Below are positions 1 to 8,600 of a stretch of DNA of 64,000 bases, in pieces. Every line of letters starts with the position of its first letter. The first letter of the stretch is position 1. The notes below the pieces were generated by a model. That model was not told where the DNA came from. It made no database searches and saw nothing but the letters and a program-made list of their open reading frames with translations. Location of the stretch: positions 298,848-362,847 of the forward strand of contig JABYQS010000020.1 of assembly GCA_022592435.1 (NCBI GenBank), given 5' to 3'. The translations under genes were made by a program, and so were the position numbers. The DNA comes from Cerioporus squamosus. Taxonomy: Eukaryota; Basidiomycota; Agaricomycetes; Polyporales; Polyporaceae.

Positions 1-491
1 TCAGGGTGTGGAAACGCGCCCTGTCAGCCCTGCGCACGGTAGTCATCGTCCGCCGCCCGCTGCCTCCTGGCACAGAAGTACGCGAGGACGTTCTCACGGG
101 GTCTGTCGGGTGTGTTGAGGACCTGAGCAAGTTTCAAAGAGCATGGAGAGGCGAACCAATCGATTTTGGTCCGGATCTGGCGAGCATGGAGATGGGCATG
201 CGGATACTGGAGCAGTGGGACAGCGAGGACGCCGTCTTCGAGCGCGTGAAGGCCATCTTCGGGAACTCCTCCGTGCCCGGGGCTCAGCCTGTGCGCATCT
301 TCGCCTCGGACGGGAAAGGGTCTATCCAAAGGGAAGAGATGGGCTCGTCGATGACAGCTACTACCAGTGTCGGCGGAGTGACACCTTTGGTGAACGCAGG
401 AGGAGAGGAGACTGAGGAGATGCCGACGACCATGTTGTTGCCAGAGGTTTGTAGGGTCGATCCTGAGCTCACCGCTTGGGAGGCATGGTGA
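1..491 (+). CDS. 3' end of an unrecognised protein-coding gene (5' part outside window)
   Basis: One frame is open from the window edge to a TGA at 489-491, giving about 161 residues. The composition is protein-like, with an acidic helical stretch (SEDAVFERVKAIFGNSSVPG) followed by a Ser/Thr/Glu-rich tail ending ELTAWEAW. There is no convincing start codon, and the window opens with TCAG, which could be the end of an intron. I therefore read it as the last exon(s) of a gene that starts upstream. I do not recognise the family. A shorter overlapping frame at 143-415 looks like a shadow. The next support for coding is about 470 bases downstream, so this gene ends here. Confidence 0.45.
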   Translation, partial: RVWKRALSALRTVVIVRRPLPPGTEVREDVLTGSVGCVEDLSKFQRAWRGEPIDFGPDLASMEMGMRILEQWDSEDAVFERVKAIFGNSSVPGAQPVRIFASDGKGSIQREEMGSSMTATTSVGGVTPLVNAGGEETEEMPTTMLLPEVCRVDPELTAWEAW

Positions 492-959
492 GTTGGAATT
501 TGAAGTGTAACCTGACTCGAGGCACTTGAGGTGAATATGCAACTGGACGTTTTGCTTCACTTATGAGCCCTGTCGCGATATCATTGTATGTTACTACTAT
601 GTAGGACTGAGAGTGAACCAAAGCACATCCTGTGTACGCGCGCGTGTACGTAGCCTATGTTGTTAACGTGAGCCCGCATGTAGAGAGCATGTACGCACTT
701 GTACAACTCAAATTTCAAGGGACTTACTAGCTATAGACCGTATGTATGTTTCGCATGCAGTAGACTGTAGTACACTCAGACTCTGGCAGTCCGCCATCCC
801 GGTGTTGGCAGTGAGGCCTAGTGAGCGCTCAGCGACGCTCGACAAACAACGCGTCAACAAACGCCACAGACGCGTCTCTCCGACTCAAAGCCTGTCCTTG
901 TCATCTGCGTTTGGCTCTCTACCACGCTCGTCACTACTGCGCTGTCTTCTCGCGGTTCT

Positions 960-1212
960 TATCGACTATAACGACTTGCTCGACGCATGTACGCGCTACG
1001 AGGCTCCGAGTCGCTTGCGTGTAAATACCGAGAAGGCAACGTAAGTACTGTGGCAGGCTTGTTCGAGTCATCCTGTATTGTACTGCCCATCTGACAGAGC
1101 CTTCCTTCCTTTGCAGTTTGTATATCGAGTTGCAGCTTGTTGACGGGCCAGGAATGGCAAACTTTTCTCTCTGGCATGACTATCGAGCATCTCTTCGGAA
1201 AGTTCGGATCCA
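960..1212 (+). CDS. Two exons of an unrecognised gene (fragment)
   Basis: An exon ending at 1040 (VNTEKAT) joins in phase, across an intron at 1041-1116 (GTAAGT...TTTGCAG), to an exon at 1117-1212. That exon reads LYIELQLVDGPGMANFSLW and ends at another GTAAGT donor. The strand-turn pattern 'LxLVDGPGxxxFSLW' resembles the beta-sandwich of surface-anchored secreted proteins, but this is only a resemblance. I could not connect the exons to a start or a stop. From 1213 to 1854 I find no further exon that joins in frame with confidence. The fragment may be a decayed gene or part of one with small exons I missed. Confidence 0.3.
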
Positions 1213-1854
1213 GTAAGTGATCAATTTGCATCTCAATCTACGAGTAGTGGTTTCGTGACGTAGCATGTGCTCATTGATTTCGGGGAGTAGGAGTAGTAAG
1301 GGAAATTCTCCATGCGACATCTTTCTTCTCGTACTTAAGCCGGACTGCTCCCGACCCGAGACATTGAAGGCAGGGAACTCCGTCGGACCGCGCCTTACAT
1401 TGCAAGTCCCCATCCTCCTGCCCGTACTCGGCCGTGATCGGAGCATTTGCCCCTGCAGCGGAAACCGTCACGATTGCCTGCACAGAACAACAGCAAAAGG
1501 TCTCAGACAGTTGCACGTAACGGTCAATTCCTCGGCGCCCCGGAGAGGGTGATGTAGATTCTGACACGCGAGAGTCAGATCCAAGTCCCCAATGCGGTGC
1601 TGTGCGCGGTATCCAGATCGATCCTCGTCTCAAGACAGGCACTGTCTAGGAACTGACACAGCGACAAGTGGTAACTATCAATATGCCCTGCACGTTCAGG
1701 TTTTGCAGTGCCATTTGTGGGCGTCGTCGAACCGAAGAACCCCGGCTGAGTCCCGTGGACTTGCACTCGGCCGCCTTATGTATGCGTTCGCTTCTGTCCC
1801 ATACGCTCTCCTCCAACTGCCCTTCACTCTCCCCTCCATCCGACAAGCTTTAGG

Positions 1855-3260
1855 ATGAACCGCGAGAACCTTGTCTTTCGTGTGCCGGACCTTGGGCTGT
1901 TCGTTGCAGCCACCTACTACACCCCGACTCAGACGGAGCGATCTGACTCGGAGCGCGTGGACGGGGACTCGGAGGTCACTCTGGTATTCGCTCATAGTAG
2001 CAGTGGTCGTGAGTCTCAATGCTTATAACGCAATACAGGATGCTGACGTTCTGGACTGTCATAGACTGGGCACAGCGGGAAGATACCATCGCCAGACTCC
2101 TCCGTGTTGGCGCTACGTCCAAACAGTCACCACAACGGTGGCGGGTACGCGACGCATGCGCACTGGACGCTCACAGCTATGGGGACTCCCCCTCACTGGA
2201 CGAGAACACGCTTGCAGACCGCAAGCCTCTTTGTGGGTGCCACGTTCGTCTGTATCGGATACCTGCGGGGCTGATGATCGCCTTTCCACCACACAGCTGT
2301 CGTCGAGTACGCGACCGTGCTACGGTACTTTGTCACGTCGAAATTCGTTCAGGGGAGGAGCATCATCGCAATAGGGCAGGCAGAGAGCACGTCAGCGTGG
2401 TAAGAGCTCCTGGGGTATGTTCGCGAGGATTGAGCTGACTAGGACTCATTTTTTACAGGACCTTGGCTTGCGCTGGGGCGACGCTACCGAACATCTGTGC
2501 TATGATCTTCATCCAGCCGGAGATGGCGAGTCCTCCTGTCTCACAGGAGGACGAGCCTATCACGCAGGATATCGTGAATGTCTTCGGGGTGCTCATGAAG
2601 CCGGACCTCTCGGGCAGCCTCGCCGTGGTCCAGAAGTCGCTGCAGATGCGGCATCCCTGGAAGGTCTGGGACGAGCGCGTCTTCGAAGCACACCTCGTGA
2701 GTTATGAGCACTAGAAGCAGCAGCTCCTTTGCTGACGTGCGTGGTCAGAGGCACGGCTTTGTCGAGTTTCGCGATGCCGCGACGGAACTGGTGGAGATAC
2801 CGACGACGACGACGTGCTCACCAGCCTTGGACGAGGAGACTGGCTTTCACGTTGCCGACGGTCGAGTTGTTGCTGGGCGGCTGGCCAGCGACGTCTGTTC
2901 GCGCTATCCGGTGCACGTTGTCCTGGGGCAGCGTCCAGAAGCGGGGTGAGTGCCGGAGGCATGGAAGCTTGTATTGGGGCGCGTTCTGACGAGTACCTGT
3001 TTCAGTGCGAACGAAGTTGTGAAGTCGATCTGCGTCGCCAGTGATGGCACTCCCGTGGCGTGCTCGGTCTCAATCGCACCTCGGTCGGGACGTCTGGTAA
3101 GTCTCGCGGAGACGGAGCAACAAGCATTGGAGGCTGACATACATGAGCTGTTCAGTCTGTGCAGGAGAACCCAGAGGCAATTTTCCATGCGATCAGCAGG
3201 ATAATCGAGTTATCTCTGCGCGTGAAGGTAACGGCCGGGAAACTGGCCGCACGTTTGTAG
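1855..3260 (+). CDS. Alpha/beta-hydrolase-fold protein, probably catalytically inactive
   Basis: Seven exons close in frame to 351 residues: 1855-2008, 2065-2232, 2297-2399, 2459-2696, 2749-2945, 3006-3096 and 3156-3260. Introns are 52-64 nt with good GT/AG signals and a CTGAC branch point in intron 1. Family landmarks are the oxyanion region VTLVFAH (residues 41-47), the strand RVRDACALDAHSYGDS (the usual 'WSFDWQ.HGDS' block), the strand SIIAIG before the nucleophile elbow, and the C-terminal SVQENPEAI that normally follows the catalytic His. This matches the fungal peroxisomal/toxin-biosynthesis-type hydrolase family in length and block order. Two positions are odd. The elbow reads GQAES (134-138) instead of GHSxG, and the expected GHL near the end is GRL (315-317). 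Both nucleophile and His therefore look lost. The start at 1855 is the first ATG in frame; an acceptor-like TAG sits 2 nt before it, so an upstream exon is possible. Confidence 0.72.
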
Positions 3261-4244
3261 TCCTCGTGCTTCGGTGGGCGACAAGCAGTATGTGGGAGCT
3301 CGTATGATTGTTTGCTATACGGAACGACCCCCTAGTCTCCGCTCGCGGGATTCATCACACCATGGTTTGGCGACAGATGACAATGGTTACATTCACGATT
3401 CTTGCATGTACGTAGGACGTTGCTAGTGAACTCGACAATCTATAGGCGTAGCAGATGGTGTCTCGTATGCCATTCGCCCCTTCACCAGAAGGAAGGTGCG
3501 ACAAGACGGGAGAGAGGGCAGAAGGGTGGACGAACAAGCTCGTCAAGAGGACGCGACCAGCGAGAAGGCCGGGAAGGGATGGAGTGTGTAAGTATGTACA
3601 CCGAGACGAAGAAGGAAGAAAGACACTATGATGAAGAGCTCTACGGAGTTGAGAGCCTGAGCGGTGGGGGTGATTATAGGAGAATGCTAATGTGCTGTCT
3701 ATGCGATGATGCTGTGATGCTGATGGATGAGCTGAAGAGGAATGATGAGGCCTCGATGAGGGATGCATATGGGGAGGTGGAGATGTATGCTGATGCCGAT
3801 GTTGAGGTATGAACATGCCGTGGAATGGTGGGATATGGATATCGGGTCATGAGGTGGGGATGTGGGATATACGGGGAATCTACGATAGTCCTGCTTGCGA
3901 TGCGATGCTGATGCCAATGGGATCCCAATGATGCTGAGCCGGAGACGAATACTTAAACGTGAAGAAGCCCATATACGAGAAAATCGAACGAAGATGTTGA
4001 GCGGAGAGGGAAGAAGACCAAGTGCGAGTCATGGGGACTGTGGTGCAATGCTGGTGTAGTGGGTACGACGTGAAACATATAGATGGTGGAAGAGGTGTGT
4101 CCGTTCACAGTGTCCATGGAAGAAACCGGAGGCTGCAGCCCTGGATACCGACAGCTGCGGCCTCGGGGAATTTTTTGTCGAGCGCGTCTGTGATGTGACA
4201 TATGAGCAGCGACGAGGGAGAATGAACACATCGACACTCACAGA
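3261..4244. other. Intergenic, low-complexity GATG-rich tract
   Basis: No gene is supported here. From about 3670 to 3930 the plus strand is an imperfect run of GATG/GATGCTGATG units, giving His/Ser-rich artefactual frames on the other strand. The two flanking genes converge on this segment: the alpha/beta hydrolase ends at 3260 and the minus-strand gene ends at 4245. It therefore holds both 3' ends. Confidence 0.5.
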
Positions 4245-5552
4245 TTACGCATCTACCCATTGCCAGCCAGGCAATGCGCGAGTGCGAGTGGCGGCCACGG
4301 CTCCCCTCACAGGAGCGCGCCCCCTCGCCCTACCTCTCTCCAACTCTGGGCTCCCAACACCGCGAGCATCCGTCTTCTCACGACGCGCCTCACGCTCGTG
4401 CCGGCTCGCACTCCTTCCGCCTGCCCCACTGGTATCCGCGCCCTGTTGCATCCCCTTCTCCAAAGACCGCTCGATGTCCTCGTCGCTGACAAGAGACCGC
4501 CCGCTGCCATACTTGCTGTACTCGAACATGCTGACGACGCGCCCTGCGCCACGCCCGACGACGGTAGCCATGCGACGAGCAGGGTCACGCAACTTTTCGA
4601 TATCATGCTCGGCGCCGACGCTGGAGCTGCGGCGTTTCCGGGGCTGAGCGATACCGGAGTGCGGTGACTGCGAGCGCTCCTGTCCGCGCACGGCCAAATT
4701 CCGGTCAGAGCGCTCGGCCTGAGCGACATTGAGCGAGACGACGGGCGCTGCGGCAGTCGTGCGGCGGAGTGCGGGAGGCCGAGGCGGGGCAATGTGTCGA
4801 GTGCGCGTACGAGAGCGGAGCTGACGCGGTGGCGAAGGCGACGGGGAACGGTAGGCCACAGATGGAGAAAAAGAGGCGTTGTCGAGTGAAGAGAGAGACG
4901 TCGACGTCCAGGAAGCCGAGATGAGCGGACCCTGGAACGCGGAGGTGAGAGGGAAGTTCTCGTCTCCGTCGATTTGCATGGAGACGTCGGCCGAAGGAGG
5001 GCAGGAAGGCTCTGACGACTGGAATGACGATAGGGATGAAAGCGACGATCCGGACGTCATTCGATGGTGCCCAGTGACGGCGGCCTCCGTCGAACCAGTG
5101 CTGGCACGAGTCGCGGGCACGTTGGCACCCGCATATACCGTAGTGCGAGTGTTTTTAGCGTCGTGGAACGGGAGCTTCGGTACGGCATACAGGAACGGCT
5201 CCTGAGCGTACGGCTTTGTGGGAGCTTCATGATTGATACCTAGCGCGGAGAGCGGCGCATAGGTCGTGTTGTGATGCAGAGGGAATGGCCGAACGCCCGC
5301 GCCGCGCTGCTGCAAGAAGAGGTGTGCAGCGGCATCCGATGCGTCAGGAGAGATTGAGAAATCGAAGTTGAACACGAGCTCCGGGGACCTCTGGTCGCGG
5401 ACGGGCGAGCTTGGTGGCGGACAGACTGTCTTCCTTCGCGGTATGGGGATGGGGCTGGTGGGGTTTGAAGCAATTTTTAAAGGAGTGGGAGGGAGTGGCT
5501 TGCTAGTGCAAGGCTGAGGCCATGATGGGTACGTGTTCATGATATCGGCCAT
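4245..5552 (-). CDS. Intrinsically disordered Ser/Pro/Arg-rich protein, unknown function
   Basis: Single coding exon of 435 residues starting MADIMNTYPSW. The second Met, three codons later, is an equally good start. The sequence is low in hydrophobic blocks, with a Pro-rich N-terminus, Ser runs in the middle and basic clusters (QPRKRRSSS, RSRTRTRH). A short conserved-looking segment (RRMATVVGRGAGRVVSMFEY) is followed by an acidic/Glu-rich helix, and the C-terminus is RGR-rich. No domain is recognised; nuclear location is a guess from the basic clusters. A 49-nt intron (5571-5619, GTGAGT...CTGAC...GTAG on the minus strand) lies in the 5' leader just upstream of the ATG. That supports real transcription and this start. 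Confidence 0.7.
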   Translation of the reverse strand: MADIMNTYPSWPQPCTSKPLPPTPLKIASNPTSPIPIPRRKTVCPPPSSPVRDQRSPELVFNFDFSISPDASDAAAHLFLQQRGAGVRPFPLHHNTTYAPLSALGINHEAPTKPYAQEPFLYAVPKLPFHDAKNTRTTVYAGANVPATRASTGSTEAAVTGHHRMTSGSSLSSLSSFQSSEPSCPPSADVSMQIDGDENFPLTSAFQGPLISASWTSTSLSSLDNASFSPSVAYRSPSPSPPRQLRSRTRTRHIAPPRPPALRRTTAAAPVVSLNVAQAERSDRNLAVRGQERSQSPHSGIAQPRKRRSSSVGAEHDIEKLRDPARRMATVVGRGAGRVVSMFEYSKYGSGRSLVSDEDIERSLEKGMQQGADTSGAGGRSASRHEREARREKTDARGVGSPELERGRARGRAPVRGAVAATRTRALPGWQWVDA

Positions 5553-6239
5553 GGGACGTTGCGCTTGCAGCTACGCAAGTCAGTCGCACCAGCGAACGCA
5601 AGTTGTCTGAGGGACTCACGGAGAGGAACAAGGGGGGTAGGATGGAGAAGGAAGTCCGCCACAAGAGTTTTATGCTGCTGTGTGCGCGCCTGGGTATGTA
5701 CGAGTCAGATAGATGGACGGAGGTAAATGACGGCGTCAAGTGACAGACCTGAAACTTGTGTTGGCAGCGGATATGCGCGGTCCGGACAATCAGCTCTCCG
5801 ATGACGGATCCTCGAAACGCTAGGTGATAGGTGGCGTGCTCATTAGCTCAATAACTCAGAAGGGAATAGAAAGCGAACATGGCGTGACGGTATGGAAGGA
5901 CTCCGAAGGAGCGAGGATATTGCGCCCGAGGGTACGAACGCAGAGGGGCACGCATATAGAAGAGTGCGAGAAGACATACATAGCAACAGAAGAGCACAGA
6001 TGGATTAGAAAAAGGAAGAGGGAGATACATACCAGGAGACGCGAGGGCTTTTGCGCCACTGCAGTGCCGTTATCGAGCACGAAGGCCGGTGAAGAAGTGG
6101 GGATTGCGGGGACGCCTTGCTGAAATTCTCCGGTATAGAACACAGTCGGAGTGTGTGTAGGCTTCGTGCGTGTAGAGACGAGGGCGACAGGAGGTGAACC
6201 TCGGGCGTGCGTTGATTGGTCTGAATGCACTTACGATGT

Positions 6240-6428
6240 GCCACTCGGCGTGCGATGACTCGCGACGCCGCTACGAAATGCGGGTGCGCTGTGTGCCAGC
6301 CCGTTTTGAAGGTGTCCGCGGCTGCTTGTTGGACCGTCTGGGACGAGAGAGACGACGAGGGCGGAGTGGCGGGCGACGAGGACGAGAAGAAAGACAGCGC
6401 TTTGTTCCCCAGGAATAGAAACTTTATA
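6240..6428 (-). promoter_or_regulatory. Candidate promoter and leader exon for the minus-strand gene at 4245-5552
   Basis: On the minus strand a TATAAAG (6422-6428) is followed by a pyrimidine-rich, ATG-poor stretch. It ends at a good GTAAGT donor at about 6239. A second exon-like block with a GTATGT donor follows at about 6050-6170. This could be a spliced 5' leader of the disordered-protein gene or a short non-coding transcript. No coding frame in it is convincing. Confidence 0.3.
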
Positions 6429-7636
6429 CCCCCGCATTTTCCTCACGTTTTGACGTCACGCGTGCTTCTCGCGTGGCACAAACGCTCATTTTGCCTCCGC
6501 GATCCAGCCCGAACCCGGCAACTCCCCGCTTGGGCGCTAGCACTCGCGAAACTTGCTCATCCTCCTCTGTTCACCATGTCTCGACGTTCGGGAAGGGAGT
6601 ACATGTATACAGCGTCGTTGCCGGGAAGGATGTATACCCTCGAACGTCGACAAGCTCAAACTACCTTGAGGAGGATTCAAGCGCAGATCTATAGTAGTAT
6701 AGCAACCTCGTTGTGATGATCTCCACGCGTTATCTGTTTGCGGGACACTGGATCATAGCCATTTCGAGAGAGCCGCCAGTTTGCGGTTGGCACCTATTGC
6801 AGTAAGTTAGGTGGTCGGCCCGCCGCGAGGCAGCCACAGGCTCGATCGCAATATCCTCCCATAAGAGCGCACCTTGCGCGTCGCCAGCCCCCATCTGCTC
6901 TTGCCCTTCTGACCCCCACCTTCTAGCTCGCTGGACGACCGCGAAGGTGCAATACCAAGGCTGAAGGAGGGCCGAGCAGGTACCCTCCGCATGCAAAGGG
7001 GGACGCCCCGGCGCATGTCGAGTTTCCCCGAGGGGGCTGACTATGGCGTTACGTCGCTCGTTGATCTTCGTTCTCGAGTTCGCAGTGTTTAGGACTACTA
7101 GGGCTCGAACACGACGAACGACGGCGCGCGCGCACGGAAGACCTGAGGCTCAAGCACGATTGCGGGTGGGGGAAGAGGCTGGCTGTGTGCATGTGCTTGG
7201 GTCGTTGTCTCGGGTGTTGTGCGGTGTCGTTCGTGGGGCTGGACCCGGACCGGGCGACGTAGTAGTTACAAGGGTTGTCGCGGTTGATCTTCTGCTCTCC
7301 ACAGGCACAGTCTCTGAACGGCGCCCGAAGATTCCAAGACCACGACACTCGATTGCCCTTGGGTCTGATCAACCCTCTGGCCTGGGTGGATGCAATCCGG
7401 GTGGGCGAGGGAGCCACCTCTCGTCCGCCCGGCTTGTGTCTGGCCCCTGGTGCCCCAGTGACTTCAGTTGACCTCAATTATTTGACGCCCTTAGTTAAGG
7501 TGGAAACCGTATAATTTGGGCCCTTAGTTAAGGGCGGCGTCTAATGGCCCAAATATTTGGGCGCTCTCGTAAGATCGCAGGCGGCGAATATTGGCCAAAT
7601 ATTTCGTACGCAGGAAATAAGCCCAAAAGGCGACCT

Positions 7637-7712
7637 AAAAATGCACAGAAGGGAGGATTGAACCTGGGCCTAAAGAAAGCACACAAGACACCATCCAACT
7701 AGGCCACCAGGG
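7637..7712 (-). other. tRNA-like pol III module in left arm of TIR element
   Basis: Reading the minus strand, there is an A-box match TGGCCTAGTTGG (7695-7706) and a B-box match GGTTCAATCC (7655-7664), then a TTTTT run (7637-7641). The order, spacing and terminator-like T run are those of a tRNA gene or tRNA-derived SINE head. Acceptor and anticodon stems do not pair well enough for a functional tRNA. The module points outward, towards the left end of the element. Confidence 0.6.
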
Positions 7713-7761
7713 CTTTCTATGCCTGTCTTTACGAAGATATATATCCCATCTGGCGTTCTGC

Positions 7762-7808
7762 GTACAATCATCTACGGCCGAACCGGGTTCGGCCGTAGAT
7801 GATTGTAC
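7762..7808. repeat. 47-bp near-perfect palindrome between the element arms
   Basis: Two 23-nt arms are exact reverse complements around a single G at 7785 (left arm starts GTACAATCATCTACGGCC, right arm ends GATGATTGTAC). It lies between the two tRNA-like modules, in the part of the TIR element that is otherwise not inverted-repeated. Confidence 0.9.
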
Positions 7809-8051
7809 TTATTACTGAGGGCAAGTGTTCGATACATGGAAAGAGTAAGTAACTGTATATATCGCATTGACATCAAGACTGTCTATTTGGGCTGGAATAA
7901 CGACATGCACAAGCACCTTATGTATGGAAAAATTGAACATAACAGTCAGTTGTAAACAGGATAAGATGATAGACAATGCGCATGTACTTAGCGGCTCGTT
8001 GAAGTGGCGAATTGCCATCGGGGACGTTGCGATTCAGTACACTCAAATAGT

Positions 8052-8134
8052 CCTATGGCGCAGTCGGACTAAGTGGTGAAAGTTCTTTATATGGTCATTT
8101 AATCGCTGGTTCAATTCCCTTCGGGTGCATTTTT
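8052..8134 (+). other. tRNA-like pol III module in right arm of TIR element
   Basis: On the plus strand there is an A-box match TGGCGCAGTCGG (8056-8067) and a B-box match GGTTCAATTC (8108-8117), then TTTTT at 8130-8134. It ends in the same GTGCATTTTTAG as the left module, but its 5' half differs from it, so the two are diverged or came from different tRNAs. It points towards the right end of the element. It is not a functional tRNA by cloverleaf. Confidence 0.6.
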
Positions 8135-8600
8135 AGCTCGCTTTTACGCTTCTCTCCACCTGACGAAATATTTGTTGAATATCTGTCACGTACGATCACA
8201 GGAGATCGACCAAATATTTGGCCGATTAGGCGCCTCCCTTAACTAAGGGCCCAAATGATTCGGCTTCCACCTTAACTAAGCGCGTCAAATTATTTAGGGT
8301 AGCTGATACTAATGGGTGCCCAGCCCCTTCGGGGGTCACACTAGGGGCAGCTCTGTGCCATGGCTGGCATGGAGGATAAACTCTTGGTTGGCTGTCCTTC
8401 GGGAGGGTCTTCCTTTTCTTCCGTGGCGTCTTCCACCTTCGACGGCGAAGGCGGGAGGCGGCACGGACGGAAAGGAAGACTCGAATGGGTTGGGAGGGTA
8501 AGTATCGTTTGACATCTGGGCTGCGGCTGGCCAGCTCTACGGTCCGCCGCTCTCGATCCCACTTCGTAGTCACGTGGCTGCGTTCGTAGGAAGTGGGCGG

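Larger units (their letters stand above)
7459..8313. mobile_element. Non-autonomous TIR (foldback/MITE-like) element with tRNA-like modules in its arms
   Basis: Left arm (7459 to ~7712) and right arm (~8052 to 8313) are inverted copies. Both read, from the outside in, TTTGACG, CTTAGTTAAGGTGGAA, TTTGGGCCCTTAGTTAAGGG, AAATATTTGG, AAATATTTCGT and then AAAAATGCAC. Each arm continues into a tRNA-like module. Flanks are GGTGCCCCAG on the left and GGTGCCCAG on the right, an imperfect target duplication of about 8-9 bp. Copy B of the host repeat has a single GGTGCCCA at this point. No transposase is encoded. An 8-bp duplication would fit hAT-type elements, but the superfamily is inference. Confidence 0.82.
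6726..8600. repeat. Dispersed repeat, copy A (interrupted)
   Basis: About 1 kb of this interval matches 42021-43020 (copy B) almost colinearly. It starts at TTGCGGGACACT, continues through CGAGAGAGCCGCCAGTTTGC and CGTCGCTCGTTGATCTTCG, and ends near CGTAGTCACGTGG. Copy A is split at 7458/8314 by an ~855 bp TIR element; the halves on either side match copy B without a gap. I see no conserved long frame and no LTR or TIR at its ends, so the repeat family is unassigned. Confidence 0.85.

Noticed and set aside
4260..5205. Several plus-strand frames of 100-150 codons
   Set aside because: They are antisense shadows of the minus-strand disordered protein gene at 4245-5552.
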